The notes beneath the pieces were generated by a model. The model was not told the DNA's origin. It was given only the letters and a program-made list of their open reading frames with translations, and made no database searches. Positions 33,989 to 46,011 of a DNA stretch of 64,000 nucleotides are shown piece by piece. Every line of letters starts with the position of its first letter. Within the stretch, counting starts at the first letter, position 1. Position numbers and translations under genes: made by a program. The stretch spans positions 33,640,214 through 33,704,213 of the forward strand of contig CM049320.1 in NCBI GenBank assembly GCA_026874595.1, read 5' to 3'. Source of the stretch: Sipunculus nudus (taxonomy: Eukaryota; Annelida; Sipuncula; Golfingiida; Sipunculidae).

Positions 33989-36970
33989 TTAGACAGGATA
34001 AAAGAACTTTACTGTTGGACCTGGAATCTTCTGTTTTGACACCCAGGGATTTCCTAAAAATGTCCTTGAGGTCATTTTTAGCTCAGCTCTCTGCTTACAA
34101 AAAGGCTGGATTTCATGGGAATGCCTGAAAAATTTTTCATAAAACTTTTTCTTCTTATTGCTTTTTAAGAAGTTAAATTGCTATAGTTGAATGGGGATAT
34201 CACCTACAACAGTTGGCATTCAGAAGATGAAATACCTTTTGTAAATGTCTTCCTAGTCAGCTTAGCGTTTTGACCCATCGGGCACTTGTTACCTAGGAAA
34301 ATATTATTTCAAACATATCCAATCGCTTGTAGCTCAACTCAAAATGAAATGTCTTTGTGTTATTGTGGCCAACGTATGGGTTTATGATCCGTTTAAACCA
34401 TGAATTTTCCTGCAAGCTAAAAACCAGTCATTTTTTGGATCTACAAAAAAAAACTGATCAACATTCTCACTTAATCATCAAGTACTTCTGGCCATGGAGA
34501 ACATGTAGTACAGCACTTGCAGGTGTATGCTGCCAATACCCGCGTTAGATGCGCCACGCTGTCTTTTAAAATCTGACCATTTCAGGCCGGGAAGGTTTAC
34601 TAGACTTCAGTCGTTATTTAAGTGACGTTCTCTCAGCCCCTTTTATATTTTTAGCAGTGCTTGATTGATGGCTCGGTAACCCGTAGCTATTCGATGTAAT
34701 GACGCTTAAGCCCTGATATTCAACAAATATTAACGAAAAAGTTTTAGATGGTTTGTGGGAACAAGAACGTCCTGTGGCTGGGAGACATGGGTTGGTACAG
34801 GCGGTTTACGCGTCTGTTCTGCTCGATAGGCGTCAGAACCTAGGTTTCCCCCACCGATTTAAAATAAGCCTCACCTCCGCACATTAATCATACGTTTCCC
34901 ACTATTAGATCAAACAAACAGTTCTTTAGCACGACCGCTTTCCACCATGTTAAATGGACACTCTGAACTTTGATATGGGGTAATCTTTTGGCATCAGCAT
35001 CAGGTTCTGCGGTAAACTACTTTGCCCGAACTAGACACTGAGATACAACCGTGTCTCGTTACACGGTAACATGCCAAAACCTATTTACAGTTCTCTGATA
35101 AGTCGATAATAGGTCTTTATTCCCAACTGTAGTTACACCTCGCATCGGTTATTAATTCACTGCGTCTCATTACAAAAGCTGCATTAGTGTACCATTGTCT
35201 CAAACTATGGTATGTGTTATGGGCTTCCAACTCTGAAACACGTTTTGTTGCTACAATTCCTAATCATGTGGGTTACGCCACAACATCAAAACAACGTAGA
35301 TAAACGCCGAAACTCGCTCCGTTTTTCATTATCTGCGACTGTCTGGCGCACTTACATAGCAGGTTGTCAGACACTTTGTTCGCTAAACTATCCTGCCTGT
35401 AGGCTTCCGTAAAATTACCTTATCTCCACCATCTCATTAATCGAGTTAGATATCTTCTCTTTCAAAAGATGTCTAGCCTGTTCCTTGCAGCAGCTATCTG
35501 TACTCAGAAAAGGCATATCCTTGAATGTACTAAAACACTTTCTTTCGACCTGTCATTTCAACCTAATTAAAAACACACACATATATATATATATAAGAGC
35601 TATCAATATATCCGGGATATTTTATACATATATATTGCTCCGTATCAGTAGCCCTAATACTATGATACAATTGCTTTTCATTTCTGAGAAATTTCTTTTA
35701 CAGAAAGAAAACAAATTGACAAGAAAAAAGTTAGAGTAAGCAATATTAGGCCAGGTTCCAGTCTACAAAGCATATTTCAAGACCAAAATTTACGGTGGTA
35801 GTTTATGGTGTGCAGAGAACATTTTCAACTGCCAACTGCCCCATTCCCGTCCAAAAGAGCCACATTTACTCCAGTAGGAATTCCCGAGAAACGCCCAGAC
35901 CATGCCATCATTGCAGGCCTATTCGGGTCTGTCTTTTAAAGATTTAAAAGGACATGTTCACACTGTTACAATGGTTCTTTTGTCACCAGTGAATGAAAGC
36001 ATTCTTTGAATGGGGACTATACAAAACCACAAGGATTGTTGGTGACTGCTAGCAAATAAAACGGGTTGTCCCATGCCATAGCTAGGTGTGTGTACCAATG
36101 AAGCGGAGGAATAACACATAATGAAGGGTGGGAATGTCTTGGTAAATACACTAGGTATATATTTTTTTATAGTATCAAAAGGGAAAAGAAGTAATCATGA
36201 CATGGAATATTAAAAGCTTGTCATGGGTTATCAGTTCCATACATGTGAGAAATTAGCTAAGCTATTTAAAGCTCATACCTGATTGCTCTTTCCTCACTTC
36301 AACCATACACCCTCAACAGAAAATATGTCGTGTGTATATAAGCAACATGAAGTGAGGCCACTATATTTGGCTGCCATCTGTAGTCAATGTCAGATGCTCG
36401 TAGATGGATGAATGAATATGCTACAGTCCAATTTTTACCACGAACCTTTTTCATGAGGACATACAGACATGTCACATGCTACTATAGATATAGTCGTCTA
36501 GCTTAAACCATTAAGAAAAGTAGGAAAATAGACTAGATTTTTAAAAAAAGTAAATTTCATTTAACATGAGTGAACAGACAGGGATTGTCAAATGTATCAT
36601 TTTTCACATTCACGATTGTCAAATCTTGTAAATAGGAGGATTTTTCTTGATACCTTCATCCAGCTGCATTCATTAATATGCCGCTAGAGCTGTGTAGATC
36701 AGAGCTGTGTAGGCTGACTTTAATTGCACCGATTGATCCGCGTAACTGTTACTATGTCAGTCAACTTAACTCTATCCATGTATGCTTTTGAGGTTTCGGG
36801 ATGTTTTTTAATAATCAGTGGAACTATTGCATTGTTTTGATAATTTTCCCATTTTACTGCATAACTGAAAGCACAACTGAGAAACAAGTTCACACTTTCC
36901 TGACCCCACTCTGCTAATTTCAATATAATACTCTCAATGTTGAATGTTTATTTTTTTTCTTTCATTTAAG

Positions 36971-37069
36971 GATGAAGAGACACCACTGCACCTTGCGGTC
37001 AAAAAAGAAAGCATCAATATGGTTCAGGTGCTCTTAGATGGCAATGCAGATGTTAATGCGAAAAACAAG
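36971..37069 (+). CDS. Ankyrin repeat exon 7 (tandem copy A)
   Basis: The exon is 99 nt, phase 0, with acceptor CATTTAAG and donor GTAAGT. It encodes DEETPLHLAVKKESINMVQV and ends GNADVNAKNK. It lies about 3,040 bp into duplicated unit A. It is identical at nucleotide level to the exon of unit D. The longer open frame around it, which starts in the upstream intron and stops 72 nt past the donor, is read-through. Confidence 0.85.
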
Positions 37070-37309
37070 GTAAGTAAAACCAGCTATCGTAAAATGAGTC
37101 TGAACCCGCCTTCCCTATATCCATTCCTTACAGCAAGTTCTTCGTAGCAAACAACAGTCCAAGTGCTTATATAGAGCTCCTAAACTTGACCATTTAGAAA
37201 TGAAATTTGAAATTTTGAACCAAAAGGGTAAACATATAAACCCACCCATATGACACAAACAGCTTTAGGAAACCCTACATATCACCATAAAAATTAAAAT
37301 GATATGGTA

Positions 37310-37650
37310 TTAGCTTAGCTGACTGAAAGTCATTTGAGCTATAGCGATAACTCTTTGTCCGACGTCCGTCTGTCTATCCTTTTGTCTATACGTCTGTCCG
37401 TCCGTCCGTTAACAGGGCAAAATTCAAACAGCTGAACCTAGATTCTTCTTACTGACAATCCATGAAACAAATCCTTGGAAACATGAAATTAGGTCACTGT
37501 GACCGTTATCATCCGTTCCATGGGGTTCAAAATAACCCCTCCCCAAGAATAAGCAATATGTTGATACAAAAGCTACAGTATCTAAAAACTAATGCAGTGA
37601 TTGCCATGATCCTTCCCTTGATTTTATCATGGAGTGTTTTATCATTTCCT
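37310..37650 (+). repeat. Family-1 head plus partial monomer, unit A (also in B, C, D)
   Basis: The head (TTAGCTTAGCTGACTGAAAGTCATTTGAGC) and a GTCTGTCC minisatellite precede half a monomer ending TCATTTCCTGAA, where the Gypsy LTR begins. Equivalents are at 45555-45935 (uninterrupted), 49375-49716 and 56398-56740. The same half monomer recurs after the Gypsy remnant in A (38369-38605) and D (57459-57700). Confidence 0.75.
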
Positions 37651-37653
37651 GAA

Positions 37654-38368
37654 TGTATGTGGGTTTCAACACAATAATCAAGTCCAGTGTGGTAACACAC
37701 ACGTTTATTCAGCTCCAGACGGCCATGTTGATCTAGACACTTATTACCGTAAGAACACGTTCAAATAAGTAGTTAAGACAGTGCCCTGTAGGGGGCAGCA
37801 CCTGATGGAGTGCAAACCATTACACCTCCCTTTTTCAGATTACAACACTTACGTGGATGTATGTTTAGCAGTGATATCAAAGTTATGATTAACTTGAAAA
37901 TAAACATTACTCATGAAGTTACGCTTATGATATGCATAAATAAAACAATTATACATCACCAGTCTTTGGTTTAAAGTCTCTTAATCTGATTATCATTATA
38001 TAGATCTGATCCTACTTAACACTAAAGATTATTACTACAATATTAGCACATTTCAATAAGTCTCTGCGGTGGTTTTGACACTCTGCTTGATTTCGTACAT
38101 TTGTTAAATCTGTTCCAGCTACATTGCTAGATAAATCAGTAATGGTGTCTTGCGGTTTCTGCACACTATAACTGGCATTTAACTCACACTTGCCATTTGC
38201 TGTTGACATGTCATTTGTTTGATCAGTAATCACAGGATTTGGCACGGATAAATTTGTAACTGTTGGTTGCGATATCACTGGCACAATTTCCTCCTGTTGT
38301 TGTGGAACAAATCTTTCTTGTGTTGCCATTAAATCAACACGATTCCTCCTGTATACAGCACCGGTTTC
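37654..38368 (-). pseudogene. Gypsy remnant in unit A: LTR plus integrase C-terminus
   Basis: The complete 171-bp LTR is followed by the coding strand for the last ~115 residues of the same integrase frame (ending near GTATACAGCACCGG). The sequence then breaks at 38368 into family-1 repeat (CAAAATTCAAACAG). Catalytic residues are absent. A one-base deletion near 38090 relative to the copy in unit C shifts the terminal codons. The break point is shared with unit D. Confidence 0.85.
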
Positions 38369-38627
38369 GGCAAAATTCAAACAGCTGAACCTAGATACTT
38401 CTTACTGACAATCCATGAAACAAATCCTTGGAAACATGAAATTAGGTCACTGTGACCGTTATCATCCGTTCCATGGGGTTCAAAATAACCCCCCCCCTAG
38501 AATAAGCAATATGTTGATACAAAAGCTACAGTATCTAAAAACTAATGCAGTGATTGCCATGATCCTTCCCTTGATTTTATCATGCAGTGTTTTATCATTT
38601 CCTGAAGACTAGTGACGAGACCTGTAT

Positions 38628-41600
38628 TTTTAGCTCAGCTGACTTTCAGTCAAGCTGAGCTATAGCGATCACTCTTTGTCCGTCGTCCGTCTGTCCGTCT
38701 GTCCGTCCGTCTGTCCGTTAACCTGGCACAAATCGTAACCGCTGGACTTAGAATCTTGTAACTTTACATTCTGAGAGGTCAATGAAAAATCTCCTTGGAA
38801 ACCAGAAATTAGGTCTCTGTTACCCATACCCTTCGAGCTATGGGGACCCAAAGTACCCCCCAGAAAAGTCAAAAATTTCATACAAAAACTTCAATATCTC
38901 ATTAACTACTTGACTGATGGTCATGATATTTGGCATACATATTGATCATGAGATGTTCCATCAGTTCCTGAGGACTGATGGCGCCACCTGTATTTTTCGA
39001 TTTTTTACGAATTTTTTTCTCTATTTTTGATACGTTTAAAAATGTGAACATCTGTTAACAAGGCACAAATCGTAACGACTGGACCTAGAATCTTCATTAT
39101 CGACACACTGAGAGACCTATGAAAAGTCTCCATGGAAACCAGAAATTAGGTCTCTGTTACCCATATCCTTCCAGCTATGGGGCCCCAAAGTACCCCCATG
39201 AAAAGTAAAAAATTTCATGCAAAAACTTCAATATCTTATTAAATACTTGACTGATGGTCATGATTTTTGGAATACATATTGATCATGAGATGTTCCATCA
39301 CTTCCTGCAGACTGGTTGCGCCACCTATATCGTTCAATTTTTTACTAATTTTTTTTCTATTTTTGAGACCTTTCAAAATGTAAACATCTGTTAACAAGGC
39401 ACAAATCGTAAAGACTGGACCTAGAATCTTAATTCTTGACACACTGAGAGGTCCATGAAAAATATCCTTGGAAACCAGAAATTAGGTCTCTGTTAACCTT
39501 ACCTCCGAGCTATGGGGCCCCAAATTACCCCCCAGAGTAGTTAAAAATTTCATACAAAAACTTCAATATCTCAATAACTACATCACTGATGGTCATGATT
39601 TTTGGCATACATATTGATTATGAGATGTTCCATCAGTTCCTGCAGACTGGTGGCGCCACCTGTATTGTTCGATTTTTCACGATTTTTTTCCTCTATTTTT
39701 GAGACCTTTAAGGATGCTGTCATCTGTTAACGTGGCACAAATCGTAACGACTGGACCTAGAATCTTCATTCTTGATACACTGAGAGACCTATGAAAAGTC
39801 TCCATGGAAACGAGAAATTAGGTCTCTGTTACCCATATCCTTCGAGCTATGGGGCCCCAAAGTACCCCCAAGAGTAGTCAAAAATTTCATACAAAATCTT
39901 CAATATCTCAATAACTACAACACTGATGGGCATGATTTTCGGCATACATATTGATCATGAGCTGTTCCATCAGTTTCTGCAGACTGGGTGCGCCACCTCT
40001 ATTTTTTTCAAATTTTTACGAATTTTTTTTCTCTTTTTTGAGACCTTTAAAGATGTGGTTATCTGTTAACAAGGCAAAAATCGTAAAGACTGGACCTAGA
40101 ATCTTAATTCTTGACACACTGAAAGGTCCATGAAAAATCTCCTTGGAAACCAGAAATAGGGGTCTCTGTTACCCATATCCTTCGAGCTATGGGGCCCCAA
40201 ATTACCCCCCCAGAGTAGTCAAAAATTTCATACAAAAACTTCAATATCTCAATAACTACATCACTGATGATCATGACTTTCGGCATACATATTGATCATG
40301 AGATGTTCCATCAGTTCCTGCAGACTGGTGGCGCCACCTATATTGTTTGATTTTTTTACGATTTCTTCCCTTATTTTTGAGACCTTTAAGGATGCTGTCA
40401 TCTGTTAACGTAGCATAAATCGTAACGACTGGACCTAGAATCTTCATTCTTGACACACTGAGAGACCTATGAAAAGTCTCCATGGAAACCAGAAATTAGG
40501 TCTCTGTTACCATATCCATCGAGATATAAGGCCCCAAAGTACCCCCCAGAGTAGTCAAAAAAATTCATACAAAAACTTCAATATCTCAATAACTACATCA
40601 CTGATGGTCCTGATTTTTGGCATACATATTGATCAAGGGGTGTTTCATCAGTTCTTGCAGACTGGTGGCACAACCTGTATTTGTTCGGGTTTTTTTTTAT
40701 GATTTTTTCCTCTATTTTTGAGACCTTTAAGGATGCTGTCATCTGTTAGCGTGGCACAAATCGTAACGACTGGACCTAGAATCTTCATTCTCGATACACT
40801 GAGAGACCTATGAAAAGTCTCCATGGAAACCAGAAATTAGGTCTCTGTTACCCATATCCTTCAAGCTATAGGACTCTGAAGTATCCCTCAGAATAATGGA
40901 CAATTTGATACAAAAGCTGAAGTATCTGAACAACTTATGCGGAGATCACCATGATTCTTTGCATGGATATTGACCATTAAGTGTTTTTATTAGTTTCTGC
41001 AGATTGGTGGAGCCACCTGTATTTTTGTATCCTCCAAAACGAAGTTTTGCAGATACTATTTTTTTGACCAGGTTCCCGCTGCCACGTTTGTTTCCAGAGA
41101 GCTCCTCTGAGAAAAATGGACCGATTTTTCCGAAACTTACACCAATTATCTAGTCACATGAGAACTAGTGCCTAACCAATTTGTGTTGACCTCTGACCTT
41201 TCCCCTCTATCCAGCGTCCATTTGTGTGTCTGTTTCCACACATAAACCCTCATATCTCGGGAACCGATTGACCAATCAGGAAATAAAATTTATACAAATG
41301 TAGCCCTTGGATTGCTTTATAACATACACAAAAATGGTGGCGCCACCTGTAACCATGTTTGCACAGTGTCCATCTGTTCATCTGCCTTGGGTTAAAATCA
41401 CTCATATCTCGGCAGTGGTTTGACATATCTGCCTAAAATTTTGCAGTTTTATACATCCTGGATAGCTTTCTTGATTTTATGACAGGTGGCGCCACCTACT
41501 TTCTAGTTTACGCTGCAGACATCCGAGCTCATATCTCGGGAACCGTTTGAACGATTGGGCCAAAATTTTGCATGTGTATAGATCTCACATAGGTCTTTAT

Positions 41601-42108
41601 CATACACAAAACTGGAGGGGCCACCTGCAACCATTTTTGCACAGCGTCTGTCTGTTTGTCTGCCGTTGGCTAAAATCACTCATATACATGTAGTGGTTTG
41701 ACTTTTCTGCCTAAAATTTTGCATATGTATACAACTTGGACAGCTTTCTGGATTTGTGGTAGGTGGCACAACCTACATACACATTTAGGCTGCAGACATC
41801 CATGCTAATATGCAACATACCTCACTCTATTTCCCCTTGCCACTCAATCCATGCCTCACTTCAACCGTTCCACTCTGATTTTGGCGGATACACGTGGTCA
41901 CTTGTCGCCTACCCGTATTCTAGTTTTTAAAGTTTACACATTTTTTCTCTATTTTTGAGATATATAAATAAAGACTAAATCTTGGCCTGTTGGTTAATCT
42001 GTTTGATGCTTCAATTGAATGGGTATATACTACCATTCTGATGATAAAATTTCCTTTAGCGAATCTCTTCCCTGTCAGCTGAGCGACATGACCCATGGGT
42101 CACTTGTT
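38628..42108 (+). mobile_element. HINE-like family-1 element with seven core monomers (unit A)
   Basis: The head is a hairpin (TAGCTCAGCTGACT... CTGAGCTATAG), then a GTCC/GTCT minisatellite ending in GTTAAC. The core has seven tandem monomers. The GCGCCACC landmark recurs at 38981, 39318, 39653, 39990, 40331, 40668 and 41010, so the period is 335-342 bp. The tail ends GTCAGCTGAGC then CATGACCCATGGGTCAC. Head GCTCAGCTGAC and tail GTCAGCTGAGC are exact 11-bp inverted repeats, and T-runs flank both ends. Tandem core, palindromic head and tail and no coding frame fit the Helentron-derived 'pearl'/HINE elements of bivalves. No helicase is present, so this is inference. A second element is nested at 41027-41923. 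Confidence 0.7.
41027..41923 (+). mobile_element. Second palindrome-ended element, nested (unit A)
   Basis: The element is 897 bp, starting GTATCCTCCAAAACGAAG with a fold-back arm (GTTTTGCAGATAC) and ending TTGGCGGATAC, so the termini are imperfect inverted repeats (GTATCC[T/G]CC). The core has about four diverged monomers near 145 bp, marked by CATATCTCGG at about 41250, 41402, 41543 and a degenerate fourth near 41690. Each monomer is followed by a 'GGTGGCGCCACC'-type palindrome. There is no coding frame. It interrupts the tail of the family-1 element. Confidence 0.65.
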
Positions 42109-42196
42109 TTCTTTTTTTTTAAGATGATTTTAAATATAGAAGTCCGTCTGTTTAAAGGGCACAAATCGTAATCATCAGACGTAGAAACATTTAACA

Positions 42197-45100
42197 GGAC
42201 ATCAATGCACTGTTTTAATAGGTCAGTTGATATTGGGTCTAGAATGCATGACAGGATAAAAGAACTTTACTGTTGGACCTGGATTCTTCTGTTTTGACAC
42301 CCAGGGATTTCCTAAAAATGTCCTTGAGGTCATTTTTAGCTCAGCTCTCTGCTTACAAAAAGGCTGGATTTCATGGGAATGCCTGAAAAATGTTTCATAA
42401 CACTTTTTCTTCTTATTGCTTTTTAAGAAGTTAAATTGTTATAGTTGAATGGGGATATCACCTACAACATTTGGCATTCAGAAGATGAAATACCTTTTGT
42501 AAATGTCTTCCTAGTCAGCTTAGCGTTTTGACCCATGGGGCACTTGTTACCTAGGAAAAAATTATTTCAAACATATCCAATTGCTTGTAGCTCAACTCAA
42601 AATGAAATGTCTTTGTGTTATTGTGGCCAACGTATGGGTTTATGATCCGTTTAAACCATGAATTTTCCTGCAAGCTAAAAACCAGTCATTTTTTGGATCT
42701 ACAAAAAAAACTGATCAACATTCTCACTTAATCATCAAGTACTTCTGGCCATGGAGAACATGTAGTACAGCACTTGCAGGTGTATGCTGCCAATACCCGC
42801 GTTAGATGCGCCACGCTGTCTTTTAAAATCTGACCATTTCAGGCCGGGAAGGTTTACTAGACTTAAGTCGTTATTTAAGTGACGTTCTCTCAGCCCCTTT
42901 TATATTTTTAGCAGTGCTTGATTGATGGCTCGGTAACCCGTAGCTACTCGATGTTATGACGCTTAAGCCCTGATATTCAACAAATATTAACGAAAAATTT
43001 TAGATGGTTTGTGGGAACAAGAACGTCCTGTGGCTGGGAGACATGTTTTGGTACAGGCGGTTTACGCGTCTGTTGTGCTCGATAGGCGTCAGAGCCTAGG
43101 TTTCCCCCACCGATTTAAAATACGCCTCAGCTCCGCACATTAATCATACGTTTCCCACTATTAGATCAAACAAACAGTTCTTTAGCACGACCGCTTTCCA
43201 CCATGTTAAATGGACACTCTGAACTTTGATATGGGGTAATCTGTTGGCATCAGCATCAGGTTTTGCGGTAAACTACTTTGCCCGAACTAGACACTGATAT
43301 ACAACCGTGTCTCGTTACACGGTAACATGCCAAAACCTATTTACAGTTCTCTGATAAGTCGATAATAGGTCTTTATTCCCAACTGTAGTTACACCTCGCA
43401 TCGGTTATTAACTCACTGCTTCTCATTACAAAAGCTGCATTAGTGTACCATTGTCTCAAACTATGGTATGTGTTATGGGCTTCCAACTCTGAAACACGTT
43501 TTGTTGCTACAATTCCTAATCATGTGGGTTACGCCACAACATCAAAACAACGTAGATAAACGCCGAAACTCGCTCCGTTTTTCATTATCTGCGACTCTTG
43601 TGGCCGTCTTGCGCACTTACATAGCAGGTTGTCAGACACTTTGTTCGCTAAACTATCCTGCCTGTAGGCTTCCGTAAAATTACCTTATCTCCACCATCTC
43701 ATTGATTGAGTTAGATATCTTCTCTTTCAAATGATGTCTAGCCTGTTCCTTCCAGCAGCTATCTGTACTCAGAAAAGGCATATCCTTGAATGTACTAAAA
43801 CACTTTCTTTCGACCTGTCATTTCAACCCAATCAAAAACACACACATGTATATATATATATAAGAGCTATCAATATATCCGGGATATTTTATACATATAT
43901 ATTGCTCCGTATCAGTAGCCCTAATTCTATGATACAATTGCTATTCATTTCTGAGAAATTTCTTTTACAGAAAGAAAACAAATTGACAAGAAAAAAAGTT
44001 AGAGTTAGCAATATTAGGCCAGGTTTCAGTCTGCAAAGCATATTTCAAGACCAAAATTTACGGTGGTAGTTTATGGTGTGCAGAGAACATTTTCAACTGC
44101 CAACTGCCCCATTCCCGTCCAAAAGAGCCACATTTACTCCAGTAGGAATTCCCGAGAAACGCCCAATCCATGCCATCATTGCAGGCCTATTCGGGTCTGT
44201 CTTTTAAAGATTTAAAAGGACATGTTCACACTGTTACAATGGTTCTTTTGTCACTAGTGAATGAAAGCATTCTTTGAATGGGGACTATACAAAGCCACAA
44301 GGATTGTTGGTGACTGCTAGCAAATAAAACGGGTTGTCCCATGCCATAGCTAGGTGTGTGTACAAATGAAGCGGAGGAATAACACATAATGAAGGGTGGG
44401 AATGTTTGGGTAAATACACTAGGTATATATTTTTTTTATAGTATCAAAAGGGAAAAATAAGTAATCATGACATGGAATATTAAAAGCTTGTCATGGGTTA
44501 TCAGTTCCATACATGTGAGAAATTAGCTAAGCTATTTAAAGCTCATACCTGATTGCTATTTCCTCACTTCAATCATACACCCTCAACACAAAATATGCCA
44601 TGTGTATATAAGCAACATGAAGTGAGGCCACTATATTTGGCTGCCATCTGTAGTCAATGTCAGATGCTCGTAGATGGATGAATGAATATGCTACAGTCCA
44701 ATTTTTACCACGAACCTTTTTCATGAGGACATACAGACATGTCACATGTTACTATAGATATAGTCGTCTAGCTTAAACCATTAAGAAAAGTAGGAAAATA
44801 GACTAGATTTAAAAAAAAAGTAAATTTCATTTAACATGAGTGAACAGACAGGGATTGTCAAATGTATCATTTTTCACATTCACGATTGTCAAATCCTGTA
44901 AATAGGAGGATTTTTCTTGATACCTTCATCCAGCTGCATTCATTAATATGCCGCCAGAGCTGTGTAGATCAGAGCTGTGTAGGTAGACTTTAATTGCACC
45001 GATTGATCCGCGTAACTGTTACTATGTCAGTCTACTTAATTCTATCCATGTATGCTTTTGAGGTTTCGGGATAATTTTAATAATCAGTGGAACTATTGCA

Positions 45101-46011
45101 TTGTTTTGATAATTTTCCCATTTTACTGCATAACTGAAAGCACTTTCCTGACCCCATTCTGCTAATTCCAATACTATACTCTCAATGTTGAATGTTTATT
45201 TTTTTCTTTCATTTAAGGATGAAGAGACACCACTGCACCTTGCGGTCAAAAAAGAAAACATCGATATGGTTCAGGTGCTCTTAGATGGCAATGCAGATGT
45301 TAATGCGAAAAACAAGGTAAGTAAAACCAGCTATCGTAAAATGAGTCTGAACCCGCCTTCCCTATATCCATTCCTTACAGCAAGTTCTTCGTAGCAAACA
45401 ACAGTTCAAGTGCTTATATAGAGCTCCTAAACTTGACCATTTAGAAATGAAATTTGACATTTTGAACCAAAAGGGTAAACATATAAACCCACCCATATGA
45501 CACAAACAGCTTTAGGAAACCCTACATATCACCATAAAAAATTAAAATGATATGGTATTAGCTTAGCTGACTAAAAGTCATTTGAGCTATAGCGATAACT
45601 CTTTGTCCGACGTCCGTCTGTCTATCCTTTTGTCTATACGTCTGTCCGTCCGTCCGTTAACAGGGCAAAATTCAAACAGCTGAACCTAGATACTTCTTAC
45701 TGACAATCCATGAAACAAATCCTTGGAAACATGAAATTAGGTCACTGTGACCGTTATCATCCGTTCCATGGGGTTCAAAATATCCCCCCCCCCCAAGAAT
45801 AAGCAATATGTTGATACAAAAGCTACAGTATCTAAATAACTAATGCAGTGATTGCCATGATCCTTCCCTTGATCATGGAGTGTTTTATCATTTCCTGAAG
45901 ACTAGTGACGAGACCTGTATTTTTTTCTTTTTTTAAAGATGATTTTAAATATAGAAGTCCGTCTGTTTAAAGGGCACAAATCGTAACCATCAGACGTAGA
46001 AACATTTAACA
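42197..46011 (+). repeat. Tandem duplicated unit B (3.82 kb)
   Basis: It begins at the same GGACATCAATGC joint as A, here preceded by family-1 repeat sequence (…CATTTAACA). It holds the same intron block and exon 8, then a single family-1 fragment (45555-45935) with no Gypsy sequence. It therefore preserves the empty site near 45898 that is occupied in A, C and D. It is nearly identical to A apart from scattered substitutions and small indels. A 9-bp insertion near 43597 is shared with C and E but absent from A and D. Confidence 0.9.
45218..45316 (+). CDS. Ankyrin repeat exon 8 (tandem copy B)
   Basis: It has the same splice signals and length as copy A. It differs from A at two bases, both changing the residue: Ser to Asn and Asn to Asp in the 'KKE-[S/N]-I-[N/D]-M' segment between the two helices. 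It lies 3,021 bp into unit B. Confidence 0.85.

Larger units (their letters stand above)
33931..42196 (+). repeat. Tandem duplicated unit A (8.27 kb)
   Basis: The unit starts inside a CR1-like LINE (at GGACATCAATGC). About 55 bp of LINE are followed by a short family-1 repeat fragment (34078-34290) and a 2.66-kb unique intron block (34300-36960). Ankyrin exon 7, a family-1 fragment (37310-37650), a truncated Gypsy remnant (37654-38368) and a full family-1 element with a nested second element (38628-42108) complete it. The 2.66-kb block shows no coding signal I trust. The small open frames shared by the copies are listed under rejected items. Confidence 0.9.

Noticed and set aside
35212-35412. 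66-69-codon frame (MCYGLPTLKHV...) present in all five units
   Set aside because: It is conserved only because the units are recent duplicates. The 9-bp indel that separates A/D from B/C/E is one event. There is no splice or domain pattern, and the start context and composition look random.
38981-41010. CRISPR-like regular spacing of repeats
   Set aside because: Monomers are contiguous 335-342-bp tandem repeats without unique spacers, in a eukaryotic intron.
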